From: an uncultured Oscillospiraceae bacterium
GTDB lineage: Bacteria > Bacillota > Clostridia > Oscillospirales > Oscillospiraceae
Length of the DNA stretch: 12,311 bases
NCBI GenBank assembly: GCA_900763965.1
Contig: CAAFMG010000119.1
Span: 1-12,311, forward strand
Direction: 5' to 3'
Shown here: piece by piece, positions 1 through 6,557 of the stretch
How positions within the stretch are numbered: the first letter of the stretch is position 1
How the letters are laid out: each line of letters opens with the position of its first letter
Made by a program: the position numbers and the translations under genes
The notes under the pieces: generated by a model
Databases searched by the model: none
Told to the model about the DNA's origin: nothing
What the model saw: only the letters and a program-made list of their open reading frames with translations

Positions 1-1
1 A

Positions 2-61
2 ATCGCCACGGTAGACGCTGTGGAAGGAAAGTTGCTTGAACGCCACATCCGCAGACTGTAA
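2..61 (+). CDS. 3' end of a gene entering from the left, unidentified
   Basis: An open frame runs from base 2 to a TAA at 59-61 and encodes 19 residues ending KLLERHIRRL, a charged helical tail that looks like genuine coding sequence. The other forward frame I checked (from base 1) stops at 37-39. The gene's body lies outside the window, so its product cannot be named. The short direct repeats right after the stop and the TTGACA at 98-103 make a transposase or recombinase possible, but this is a guess. An intergenic open frame by chance is the alternative, since 19 codons is little evidence. Confidence 0.35.
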   Translation: MATVDAVEGKLLERHIRRL

Positions 62-94
62 CCCATGTGTCTTCCCTATGTGTTACCTATGTTT
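62..94. repeat. Three short degenerate direct repeats
   Basis: Three adjacent copies of a roughly 11-base unit are visible: ACCCATGTGT, TCCCTATGTGT and TACCTATGTTT, all immediately after the stop codon of the partial gene. Arrays of short repeats inside the ends of insertion sequences (for example IS21-like elements) look like this, but no matching left end can be seen in this window. It is either a transposon terminus or a simple degenerate repeat. Confidence 0.4.
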
Positions 95-105
95 CTCTTG
101 ACATG

Positions 106-177
106 ATAGCCGCCCCTACATGACGTATGCCACCGAATCACCGAGTGGAAATTTCGGGGCGTTGTAGGGGCGGATAT
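106..177. repeat. Long imperfect hairpin built on the CCGCCCCTACA motif
   Basis: CCGCCCCTACA at 110-120 is matched exactly, in inverted orientation, by TGTAGGGGCGG at 163-173, and flanking bases extend the match to about 15 bp with one mismatch. Inside it a second stem forms: GCC (129-131) plus CCGAA (133-137) with TTCGG (153-157) plus GGC (158-160), with one bulged base and a 15-base loop. Nothing resembling a gene lies between the arms. CCGCCCCTAC recurs at 427-436, so the motif belongs to a local repeat family; wider genomic dispersal is likely but cannot be tested here. Confidence 0.6.
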
Positions 178-191
178 TATCTTCCTGGTTA

Positions 192-275
192 TTTCCCCCA
201 TGGGAAAACAACGTCAGCGCAAAGCGCTGACAATGCAATACCAAACATTTGCAAATGCAATTCGGTGGTATATTG
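192..275. repeat. Cluster of small inverted repeats
   Basis: Three palindromes follow closely. TTTCCC (192-197) pairs with GGGAAA (202-207). GTCAGCGC (213-220) pairs perfectly with GCGCTGAC (224-231) across an AAA loop. CATTTGCAAATG (246-257) is a perfect 12-base palindrome enclosed by CAATACCA (236-243) and TGGTATATTG (266-275), which pair with a two-base bulge. None is followed by a T-run, so they are not obvious intrinsic terminators. Confidence 0.5.
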
Positions 276-380
276 TCGAAACGTGGTGTATTTACAACAT
301 TGTTACATCACTCGGCCAATATGGTTCTGCTCAAAAATTTGTTACGTTGGCGGGCGGATAATAGCCGTTGAATTATGGTG

Positions 381-399
381 TGATCGCCCCCGGCGATCA
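381..399. repeat. Perfect 8-bp hairpin
   Basis: TGATCGCC (381-388) is the exact reverse complement of GGCGATCA (392-399), leaving a CCC loop. It lies in the repeat-rich non-coding stretch upstream of the first complete gene. There is no T-run on either side. Confidence 0.5.
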
Positions 400-426
400 T
401 TGGATTTTGATTCGCTGCGCGGCGCA

Positions 427-455
427 CCGCCCCTACGAACTCAAAATATTTGAGT
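427..455. repeat. Third CCGCCCCTAC copy with adjoining AT hairpin
   Basis: CCGCCCCTAC at 427-436 repeats the motif of the hairpin at 110-173 in the same orientation as its left arm. It is followed by ACTCAAA (439-445) and TTTGAGT (449-455), a perfect 7-bp hairpin with an ATA loop. The pair probably marks the end of a dispersed intergenic repeat. Confidence 0.45.
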
Positions 456-503
456 CTTTCGCAAATTACGCACCGGGTGGAACCGGGCGCCGCATTTTTT
501 TTG

Positions 504-893
504 TTACAGCTTCTTGGCGAGCTTTCTGCCGACCATCAGCAGGCAGGCCCACAGGAACAGGCTCAGTGCCCAGTAGCCGCTGGCCAGCATGGGGGTGGAG
601 ACGACCCCCAGGATCCCGTGGAGGAAATTTCCCACGGCCTGGGATTTGACGGCAAAGACCACATTGAGGATCAGCAGAACCAGGGTCAGCCCCAGAGACA
701 GGGCGGCAAGGTTCCGGATCAGCAGAACGGCAGACTTGTCCCCTGCCTTGCGGGCATCATATAATAGAAGGCTGGGGGGCAGGAAAAACAGAATGGATAC
801 CCACAGGCCGGCTTTGGTGTTGTCTGCCAGACCCAGTGCGGCACTGATTACAAACAATCCGCCCCACAGGGCAAAAAGAACGGTTTTTTTCAT
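504..893 (-). CDS. Small four-helix membrane protein, function unknown
   Basis: The 129-residue product appears to be almost entirely membrane-embedded, with hydrophobic segments at about residues 5-22, 28-46, 58-82 and 95-122. Short basic loops (for example RKAGDK near 48-53) and the C-terminal RKLAKKL suggest a cytoplasmic C-terminus. I do not recognise a family. The start is well supported: ATG preceded by AGGAGG with an 8-base gap, itself downstream of a TTGCAA-17-TACAAT promoter. It is transcribed alone and divergently from nrdR, with 137 bases between the two starts. No catalytic motif is visible. That it is a real gene is fairly certain; its role is not known. Confidence 0.75.
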   Translation of the reverse strand: MKKTVLFALWGGLFVISAALGLADNTKAGLWVSILFFLPPSLLLYDARKAGDKSAVLLIRNLAALSLGLTLVLLILNVVFAVKSQAVGNFLHGILGVVSTPMLASGYWALSLFLWACLLMVGRKLAKKL

Positions 894-917
894 AGTTGAA
901 TCCTCCTGATGGTGGCT

Positions 918-946
918 ATTGTACCCGATTTTGGCGGCAGTTGCAA
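918..946 (-). promoter_or_regulatory. Promoter of the small membrane-protein gene
   Basis: On the minus strand a -35-like TTGCAA (941-946) is separated by 17 bases from a -10 TACAAT (918-923). It lies about 25 bases upstream of the ATG at 893. The match is by consensus only. Confidence 0.55.
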
Positions 947-966
947 GGGTTTTTCCTGTGCGGGGG

Positions 967-995
967 TGGACAGCCGGGGGATAATCTGATATAAT
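967..995 (+). promoter_or_regulatory. Promoter of the nrdR transcription unit
   Basis: TGGACA (967-972), one base from the sigma-A -35 consensus, is 17 bases from a perfect TATAAT (990-995). The -10 carries the extended TGA immediately before it. This is the strongest forward promoter in the window and sits 35 bases before the nrdR GTG. AAAGGGAG (1013-1020) is the ribosome binding site, with a slightly long 10-base spacer. Confidence 0.75.
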
Positions 996-1030
996 ATTGA
1001 AATCCTAAATCGAAAGGGAGTGGCTCCTTC

Positions 1031-1486
1031 GTGAAATGCCCCTATTGTGGAGATCAGGAAAGCAAGGTGGTGGATTCCCGCCGCAGTGAGGATGGGTTGA
1101 GCATCCGCCGCCGCCGGGAGTGTATGGGCTGTCAGCGCCGGTTTACCACCTATGAGATCGTGGAGACCCTGCCCATTATCGTGGTCAAGCGCAATGGCTC
1201 CCGCCAGAGCTTTGACCGGAACAAGATCCTCAATTCCATGATCCGTGCCTTTGACAAGCGCCGGGTGGATGTGGCCGTGCTGGACCGCATCACCACGGAG
1301 ATCGAACAGGCCATCCAGAACACCCTGGAGCGGGAGATCACCACAGACAAGCTGGGGGAAATGGTCATGGAGAAGCTCAAGCCCATTGACGAAGTGGCGT
1401 ATATCCGCTTTGCCTCCATCTACTATCGCTATCAGGATGCAGGCAGCTTTATGCGGGAGATCAGCAAATTCCTGGAGGAAAAATAA
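1031..1486 (+). CDS. nrdR: Transcriptional repressor NrdR
   Basis: This is the nucleotide-sensing repressor of ribonucleotide reductase genes. It binds ATP/dATP through an ATP-cone and NrdR boxes through a zinc ribbon. The 151-residue length is typical. The N-terminal zinc ribbon is visible as CPYC (C3, C6) and CMGC (C31, C34), with the usual run of arginines (RRRR at 26-29) between the pairs. The ATP-cone occupies about residues 49-139 and begins with the characteristic VVKRNGSRQSFDRNKI. The start is a GTG at 1031, giving the canonical MKCPYCG N-terminus. No ribonucleotide reductase gene and no recognisable NrdR box lies in this window, so its targets are elsewhere. Its stop overlaps the next gene's start by one base (TAATG), so the two are probably translationally coupled. 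Confidence 0.97.
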   Translation: MKCPYCGDQESKVVDSRRSEDGLSIRRRRECMGCQRRFTTYEIVETLPIIVVKRNGSRQSFDRNKILNSMIRAFDKRRVDVAVLDRITTEIEQAIQNTLEREITTDKLGEMVMEKLKPIDEVAYIRFASIYYRYQDAGSFMREISKFLEEK

Positions 1487-1989
1487 TGACCACCGAAGTT
1501 TTCGGCGCAAGTGCGCTTTTGAATATTGACTCCATTAAGGAGATGATGGATGCCTTTGACCCGGCATCCCTTCTGCCGGAGCTGGCAGATGTGTTTGGCT
1601 TTTTGGCAATCGTCTGCCGTCTGGCTGTGATGATCGGCCCCCTGCTGATGCTGGCCATGGGGGTGTGCTATCTGCTGCTGTCCCCCAAGGAAGCCAACTA
1701 CTACTTTGGCTACCGCTGCTATTTCGGCATGGGCAGTGTCCGGGCCTGGCAGTTCACCCAGCGGGTGGCCGGACTGGTGTTCGGCGGTCTGGGCGTGGTG
1801 CTGACGGTCATCATGCTGCTGATGTCCCTGGGATTTTCCGGCATGGAGCCGATGGCCATGGTCTGGCGGGCCTTCTGGTGCCTGATCTGGCAGGCGGTTC
1901 TGGCTCTGATCGCCAATCTGGGTGTCTGGGGCATCACCGCATACCTCTTTACCGCCAAGGGCCTTCCCAGAAGGAAACACAGAAGATAA
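1486..1989 (+). CDS. SdpI-like integral membrane protein
   Basis: The 167-residue protein has an N-terminal soluble stretch of about 35 residues, then hydrophobic segments at about 36-65, 92-116 and 130-155, and a very basic C-terminus (RRKHRR). Between the first two segments, FGYRCYFGMGSVRAWQFTQR (74-93) resembles the GYRT-R-S-x(3,5)-W-x-F/Y-A-x-R pattern of SdpI-family proteins. In Bacillus, SdpI provides immunity to a killing peptide, and other family members have unknown roles. The start ATG overlaps the nrdR stop, with GGAGG supplied from inside nrdR. A functional link to nucleotide reduction is not evident, so the pairing may be only transcriptional. The SdpI family call rests on the motif and topology alone. 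Confidence 0.6.
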   Translation: MTTEVFGASALLNIDSIKEMMDAFDPASLLPELADVFGFLAIVCRLAVMIGPLLMLAMGVCYLLLSPKEANYYFGYRCYFGMGSVRAWQFTQRVAGLVFGGLGVVLTVIMLLMSLGFSGMEPMAMVWRAFWCLIWQAVLALIANLGVWGITAYLFTAKGLPRRKHRR

Positions 1990-1998
1990 ACATATCTT

Positions 1999-2026
1999 GC
2001 CGGACTGCAAATGCAGTCCGGCATTT
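1999..2026 (+). terminator. Intrinsic terminator of the nrdR unit
   Basis: GCCGGACTGCA (1999-2009) is the exact reverse complement of TGCAGTCCGGC (2012-2022), followed by ATTTTC. It lies 10 bases after the stop of the SdpI-like gene. Confidence 0.85.
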
Positions 2027-2065
2027 TCATAAAACCGGCGGGATGCAACAGCATCCCGCCGGTTT
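2027..2065 (-). terminator. Intrinsic terminator of the mrdA operon
   Basis: AAACCGGCGGGATGC (2032-2046) pairs with GCATCCCGCCGGTTT (2051-2065) around a four-base loop. Read on the minus strand it ends in a short T-tract (CCGGTTTTATG), and it lies 13 bases past the mrdA stop. It and the preceding hairpin form back-to-back terminators between convergent units. Confidence 0.85.
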
Positions 2066-2078
2066 GGCTGGTATTGGA

Positions 2079-4304
2079 TTAACCCACCTGGTTTTCGTAG
2101 GTGTAGGCTTCGCTGGCGTTGACGCTCTCGAAGTAGACCTCCAGAATGTCTTCCACAACGGGAGACAGCCAGGCACCGTGGGCGGCACGCTCGCCGAAAA
2201 CGGAGATCGCCACTTCCGGTTCGCCGCCCTTGCGGCAGGCAAAGGCGATATAGGAAGCGTGGTTAGAACCGCCGGAGGCGTGTTCTGCGGTACCGGTCTT
2301 GGCATAGACGGTGACCTCATTGGCCATGGGCCAGCGCACGCCGTCCTGAGGCCAGGGCACGTCGGCCTTGTTCACGTCGCCGACACCGCCCAGATACTGG
2401 ATGGCAGTACCGTTGATTATACCGCCCATGGTGGTGACCTTCCGCATACCGGAATACACGATATCCCAGGTCTCCGCAGAAATATTGTCCATGGTGCTGA
2501 TGACCTCCGGCTCGTTGTCGTAGATCAGGGTGCGGTAGTCTGCGGAGACCACCCGGCGCAGGAAGGTGGCCTTCAGGCGGGTGCCTTTGTTGGCGATGGT
2601 GTTGGCGTAGACACACAGCTGCATGGGGGTGAAACGGTTCTCCGACTGGCCGATGCCGGTCAGAATACGGTCACCGCCGGACCACTGCTGGTTCACTGCG
2701 GTGGAGTAGGATGCCTTTTTGGATTCCCGGTTGGAACGCCAGCCGGTCTTCTCCACCAGCTCAATGCCTGTGGGCTCGCCCAGACCGAAGGCCTTGGCGG
2801 TGTCATCCAGCATTTCAATGGTCATTCTCCGGGCAAGCTCCAGGAAAAAGTAGTTGCAGGAGCAGCCCAGCGCCTGGGTCACGTCAATCTCGCCGTGGGT
2901 ATAGGGGGTCTTGGGGGTCCAGATAGCGCAGGCGGGGTTAAAGCCGGGGTAGTCCGGGTGGCTAAATACACCCTTGGTGACGATGGTTTCATCCGGCTGC
3001 AAAATGGGGGTGCCGTCGCTGCTTTTGTTGTTCAGGGCGGCCACGGTGGTGACGATTTTGTAGGTAGAGCCGGGGGCGTAGGTTGCGCCGAAGGCACGGT
3101 TAAAGAAGGGCTTGTAGGGGTCGGCCTCAATGTCTGCCCAGTCCTCATTCAGGGTGGAAAGGTCGTAGGTGGGATAGCTGGCGCAGGCCAGGATCTCACC
3201 GGTTTTCACGTCCATGACCACAACGGCACCGCCGGAGGCATCGTGGCCCTGCTTGGTTTCCACGTCTCTTTTGTTGATTTCCGGGTTGCGCATTTCCAGG
3301 ATCAGCTTTTCCAGGGCATCCTCAGCGGCGATCTGCAGGTTCAGATCCAGGGTGGTTTCCACGTTGTTGCCTGCCTTGGGGGTGGCCTGACCGATGATCT
3401 CGCCGGTTTTCTCATCCCGGATGTTGGCGTAGTACTGCTTCAGAATGGTGCCGTCACGGGAGACCACGTCCACACGGGTTCCGTCAATGCCGTGGAGGTA
3501 GTCTTCAAAGGCTTCCTCAAAGCCGGCCTGACCGATGTTTGCGTCCATGGAGTAGCCCTGGTTCTTGTACTTGGCCCAGTCGTCGGAGTCCATACCGCCC
3601 ACATAACCCAGCACATGGGCGGCGTATTTGGTGTGATATTCCCGGACGGTGGAGGCTTCCACCATCAGGCCCGGGGTGTTCAGCTCCAGAATGGCGCTGA
3701 GGTTTTCGTCGGAAATGTCCTTGATGAAGGTGTAGGTGGGCAGATAGGTAACGCCGCGAAGGTCAAATTCGTAGCGGATGCCCACAACGGCCCGGGCCAT
3801 TTCGTCATCCCATTCCTCCGGAATCTTATACCGGGAGCGCAGCTTTTCCAGCAGCAACGGGGCGGAGATGTCCGAGTCTAAGTCCCGGTCCAGCATGAAG
3901 TTCTGGAAGTAGCCACGCCATGCGGTGCTGTAGTCATCCAGGGTGTAGACAAAGGGCCGGGTCTTGGTCACCGGGAAATGATCCAGGTATTCCACCCCCA
4001 GCTCCTTGCACTTGGCCACCAGCTGGTACAGGAATTCGTTGCGGTTCTTTGCGGATTTGATAACGTAGTGGTTGAAAACCAGGTCATAACTGGCTCGGTT
4101 GCCCACCAGTACCTTGCCGTTGCGATCCAGAATATCGCCCCGGGAGGCACGGACGGTGGTCAGGGTGGTGTAGGTTGCGGTGTTGTCGGTATTGCCTTTG
4201 GTGTCAATGATCTGCAGGAAGTACAGTCTTCCGGCGTAGAGCATCAGCACACAGGAGAAGATCAAGAGCAATATCATCGAACGAAGGCGGCTTATTCTTT
4301 CCAT
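2079..4304 (-). CDS. mrdA: Penicillin-binding protein 2, class B transpeptidase
   Basis: This enzyme cross-links peptidoglycan during lateral wall elongation, working outside the membrane with RodA, MreC and MreD. The 741-residue protein has a single N-terminal anchor (about residues 8-28), then the PBP dimerisation domain starting with VRASRGDILDRNGKVL (51-66) and extending to about 310, then the transpeptidase domain. All three catalytic motifs are present: S413-T-Y-K416, S482-C-N484 and K669-T-G-T672. It is at the long end for the family because of insertions in the dimerisation region. The start is an ATG with GGAGG eight bases upstream, inside the preceding gene, giving a 13-base overlap with mreD. 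It is the last gene of the operon. PBP2 rather than a division-specific FtsI is inferred from its place behind mreC and mreD; a SpoVD-like role is less likely because no PASTA domain is seen. Confidence 0.93.
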   Translation of the reverse strand: MERISRLRSMILLLIFSCVLMLYAGRLYFLQIIDTKGNTDNTATYTTLTTVRASRGDILDRNGKVLVGNRASYDLVFNHYVIKSAKNRNEFLYQLVAKCKELGVEYLDHFPVTKTRPFVYTLDDYSTAWRGYFQNFMLDRDLDSDISAPLLLEKLRSRYKIPEEWDDEMARAVVGIRYEFDLRGVTYLPTYTFIKDISDENLSAILELNTPGLMVEASTVREYHTKYAAHVLGYVGGMDSDDWAKYKNQGYSMDANIGQAGFEEAFEDYLHGIDGTRVDVVSRDGTILKQYYANIRDEKTGEIIGQATPKAGNNVETTLDLNLQIAAEDALEKLILEMRNPEINKRDVETKQGHDASGGAVVVMDVKTGEILACASYPTYDLSTLNEDWADIEADPYKPFFNRAFGATYAPGSTYKIVTTVAALNNKSSDGTPILQPDETIVTKGVFSHPDYPGFNPACAIWTPKTPYTHGEIDVTQALGCSCNYFFLELARRMTIEMLDDTAKAFGLGEPTGIELVEKTGWRSNRESKKASYSTAVNQQWSGGDRILTGIGQSENRFTPMQLCVYANTIANKGTRLKATFLRRVVSADYRTLIYDNEPEVISTMDNISAETWDIVYSGMRKVTTMGGIINGTAIQYLGGVGDVNKADVPWPQDGVRWPMANEVTVYAKTGTAEHASGGSNHASYIAFACRKGGEPEVAISVFGERAAHGAWLSPVVEDILEVYFESVNASEAYTYENQVG

Positions 4305-5053
4305 GTGTTTCCTCCAATTTGGCCGATGACGTTAACGAGGGAATAAAGGGGCAGCATCAGTACCACGCTGATCCCGGCGGTGATGAGAAAGTGGAACACC
4401 CGATCCCACCGGGTCAGTCCTGTCAGCACGCCCACCAGGAAGGTTCCCATTTCATACAGCAGCAGGGCAAGACCTGCGCACAGGACGATGGAGCCCCGGT
4501 TGCGGTGCCAGAACATCTGCCGGAACAGACAGGCACCCACCCCCAGAAATACCAGCAGTCCCACACAGGAGGGCCCGGGGGAGGAGCCGGAAAAATAGTA
4601 CAGGCAGGCGGCAATCAGCACGAAGGGGGTGCCGGTATCCACACCCTCCATCACGGTGATCAGCAGAATGCCGCAGACCACCAGGTCTGTGGTGGCATCG
4701 AAAAGAGAGACGTGGGGCATGATCACGTCCTGGATCATGGAAAGACCCATGAGAAGGACGATATACAGTCCCCATTTTGCCAGAACGCCCCGCTGAAGCT
4801 GGGTCAGGTGGAGCTTTTTCAGCAGAGAATGCTCCTGGACATCCGGCCGGAAATCCGGCTTGGGACGAAGCTGCATCAGCCGGGTCAGCAAAGAGGGCTG
4901 GGAAGGGCGGCGGCTGCGCCGCCGGGAATCCGATGACCGGGAGGGCTGCCGTCTGCCGGCAGAATCCCGGCGGGAATCCCGCCGCCGGGCATCGGCCTTG
5001 CGGGGATCGGAGCGGGCAGGCCGCCGCTGATTTTGGTTGCGTTGATTGGCCAT
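4292..5053 (-). CDS. mreD: MreD-like rod-shape protein with Arg-rich N-terminal tail
   Basis: MreD is a multi-pass membrane partner of MreC in the elongation complex. The C-terminal part (about residues 94-245) has five or six hydrophobic segments and the size of an ordinary MreD of about 160-170 residues. In front lies a roughly 90-residue hydrophilic tail. Its first 50 residues contain 18 arginines plus a lysine, mixed with serine, asparagine and glutamine (for example DARRRDSRRD). Sequence similarity to textbook MreD is weak, so the call depends strongly on position between mreC and mrdA and on topology. The ATG at 5053 follows AAGGAG by five bases, and the reading frame is uninterrupted, so the tail seems to be translated. 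Starting at the first internal methionine (residue 60) is possible but lacks comparable support. Confidence 0.72.
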   Translation of the reverse strand: MANQRNQNQRRPARSDPRKADARRRDSRRDSAGRRQPSRSSDSRRRSRRPSQPSLLTRLMQLRPKPDFRPDVQEHSLLKKLHLTQLQRGVLAKWGLYIVLLMGLSMIQDVIMPHVSLFDATTDLVVCGILLITVMEGVDTGTPFVLIAACLYYFSGSSPGPSCVGLLVFLGVGACLFRQMFWHRNRGSIVLCAGLALLLYEMGTFLVGVLTGLTRWDRVFHFLITAGISVVLMLPLYSLVNVIGQIGGNTWKE

Positions 5054-5062
5054 GAACGCTCC

Positions 5063-5968
5063 TTAGTTGGTGGGAGCTGTGGTGGCATCGGTGGGGGCAG
5101 TGGTTTCCTCTGCTTCCGATGCACCGGTGCTTCCGGTGATTTGGGTGGCGTACTCGGTGATGATGAAGATCTGCTCCAGGGTGTTGATCTCCGCAGCAGG
5201 CTCCAGCAGTGCAAACTTGGCAACGCCGGTCTCCTCAAAACCGGCATCCACCACCTTGCCGATAATCAGTCCCTTGGGGTACAGGGTAGAACCGGAGGTA
5301 ACCACCTGGTCGGTGTTTCGGATAATGGCGGAGGAGGGCAGATACTGCATTTTCAGCAGGGTATCGTGGCCATCAATGTAGCCGCCCTTGACCATGCCGT
5401 TGTAGCCGGACACGGAAATGGTGCCGGAGACTTCCAGGGTGGAGTCCAGGATGGTTTTGATCACGGCGTAGTTGGGTCCGGCCTCGGTGACCAGGCCGAC
5501 CACCTGACCGTTTTCCGTAACGGCACACATATTCTGCTGGATGCCCACGCTGGTTCCCCGGTTGATGGTCAGGGTGGAGTTCCAGTCGGTGGTGTTCCAG
5601 CCGATGATATAGGCATCCACCATCTTATAGGTCTCCACCGCAGAGGGCAGATTCAAAAGGCCCCGCAGACGGGTGTTCTCACGGTTGACGGAGTCGGCCT
5701 GACGGGCCACGTCCTCCATTTCGGCAATCTTCTTTTGCAGCTCGGCGTTTTCTGCCGCCAGAGCCTCATATTTGAACATATAGCTGTAGTACAGCTCGGC
5801 GGTGTTGGCAAGACCGGTACCCACGGCCTTGACAGGGGCCATGATGACCTGCATCACCGTACCGGGGATGGTCTGCATCCCGACACCGGAGGCGATGGTC
5901 AGACCGGCGGTGATCAGAGCGGCCACCACCAGAATGATGATCACCTTGGTATTGAATAGCTTTCTCAT
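5063..5968 (-). CDS. mreC: Rod shape-determining protein MreC
   Basis: MreC is the bitopic scaffold that links the elongation transpeptidase to the other Mre proteins outside the membrane. The 301 residues show one N-terminal transmembrane helix (8-28), a coiled coil (about 66-105, rich in A/E/L/Q/K), and then the beta-barrel core (about 115-275). The core includes the typical NGQVVGLV (153-160) and YPKGLIIGKV (230-239). The last 25 residues are a Thr/Ala/Glu-rich, probably disordered, extracellular tail. Its ATG overlaps the maf stop (ATGA), with GGAGG ten bases ahead inside maf, so translation is coupled. mreB, usually just upstream of mreC, is absent here. Confidence 0.95.
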   Translation of the reverse strand: MRKLFNTKVIIILVVAALITAGLTIASGVGMQTIPGTVMQVIMAPVKAVGTGLANTAELYYSYMFKYEALAAENAELQKKIAEMEDVARQADSVNRENTRLRGLLNLPSAVETYKMVDAYIIGWNTTDWNSTLTINRGTSVGIQQNMCAVTENGQVVGLVTEAGPNYAVIKTILDSTLEVSGTISVSGYNGMVKGGYIDGHDTLLKMQYLPSSAIIRNTDQVVTSGSTLYPKGLIIGKVVDAGFEETGVAKFALLEPAAEINTLEQIFIITEYATQITGSTGASEAEETTAPTDATTAPTN

Positions 5969-6543
5969 TTTGCTTCATCCTCCCAAATTTCCGGGGCCAT
6001 GTCCCGCAGGACCTGGCCCAGACGGCACAGGGGCAGACCCATAACATTGTAGTAATCCCCTTCCATCCGCTGACAGAAGAGGGCACCGCCGCCCTGGATG
6101 CCGTAGGCACCGGCCTTATCCATAGGCTCCCCGGTGAGAATGTAGCGCTGGATCTCCTGGGGAAGCAGAGGGCGGAAGTGCAGATCCGTCACCTCGGTGA
6201 AGGTCACCGCCCGGCTGCCCCGCACCACGGTGCAGCCGGTCATGACCTGGTGATCCCGGCCGGAGAGCAGGGACAGCATCCGGCGGGCATCTTGGGCATC
6301 CTTGGGCTTTCCCAGCACCTTGCCGCAGCAGACCACAATGGTGTCCGCGGCGATGATCACATCGTCCTGCCCGGCAGCAACGGCCTGGGCCTTTTGGCGG
6401 CTGACACGGGCCACCTCGTCAAAGGGAGCCTTGTCAGGGTCCATGGTTTCATCAATGTCCGCCGCCCGGACGGTGAAGGGGCAGCCGAAGATCCTCAGCA
6501 GCTCCTGCCGCCGGGGGGAAGCGGAGGCTAAAATCAAATTCAT
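5965..6543 (-). CDS. maf: Maf nucleoside triphosphate pyrophosphatase (dTTP/UTP type)
   Basis: Maf proteins hydrolyse non-canonical and some canonical nucleoside triphosphates to monophosphates in the cytoplasm, and excess Maf arrests septation in Bacillus. The 192-residue product carries the family N-terminus LASASPRRQELL (5-16), the acidic site AADT with D67, GKPKD (78-82), and TGEPMDKAGAYGIQGGG (137-153). That last motif is typical of the YhdE-like dTTP/UTP pyrophosphatase subgroup. Length is normal. It starts 14 bases after the U32 gene and overlaps mreC by four bases. Linkage of maf with mre genes is well known (mreBCD region of Bacillus). The subgroup substrate is inferred from the motif. 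Confidence 0.94.
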   Translation of the reverse strand: MNLILASASPRRQELLRIFGCPFTVRAADIDETMDPDKAPFDEVARVSRQKAQAVAAGQDDVIIAADTIVVCCGKVLGKPKDAQDARRMLSLLSGRDHQVMTGCTVVRGSRAVTFTEVTDLHFRPLLPQEIQRYILTGEPMDKAGAYGIQGGGALFCQRMEGDYYNVMGLPLCRLGQVLRDMAPEIWEDEAK

Positions 6544-6557
6544 AGGGTATCCTTTCC

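Larger units (their letters stand above)
62..503. other. Gene-free, inverted-repeat-rich stretch
   Basis: I find no convincing coding sequence here on either strand. The open frames at 127-453 and 368-649 have no homology I recognise, and their compositions simply follow the repeats. What it holds is the repeat structure listed separately. It may be debris of insertion sequences or small non-autonomous elements. An imperfect GC hairpin around 470-494 lies just past the end of the minus-strand gene, but it lacks a T-tract. Confidence 0.5.

Noticed and set aside
246..257. CATTTGCAAATG as a further operator for the Fur-family regulator
   Set aside because: It shares the TTGCAAATG half with operator 1, but half-site orientation and spacing differ, and no gene starts near it.
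470..494. GC-rich hairpin as terminator of the small membrane-protein gene
   Set aside because: The stem has a bulge and no T-tract follows on the minus strand, so it is not supported as an intrinsic terminator.
1..503. CRISPR array or tRNA genes in the repeat-rich left region
   Set aside because: Repeats are inverted or irregular with no regular spacers, and no cloverleaf with a T-loop GGTTCRA motif is seen.
1665..3881. A 738-codon open frame on the plus strand, opposite mrdA
   Set aside because: It is low-complexity (rich in Gly, His, Val), runs antisense to a PBP2 with all catalytic motifs, and arises from GC-biased third positions; it has no start signal.
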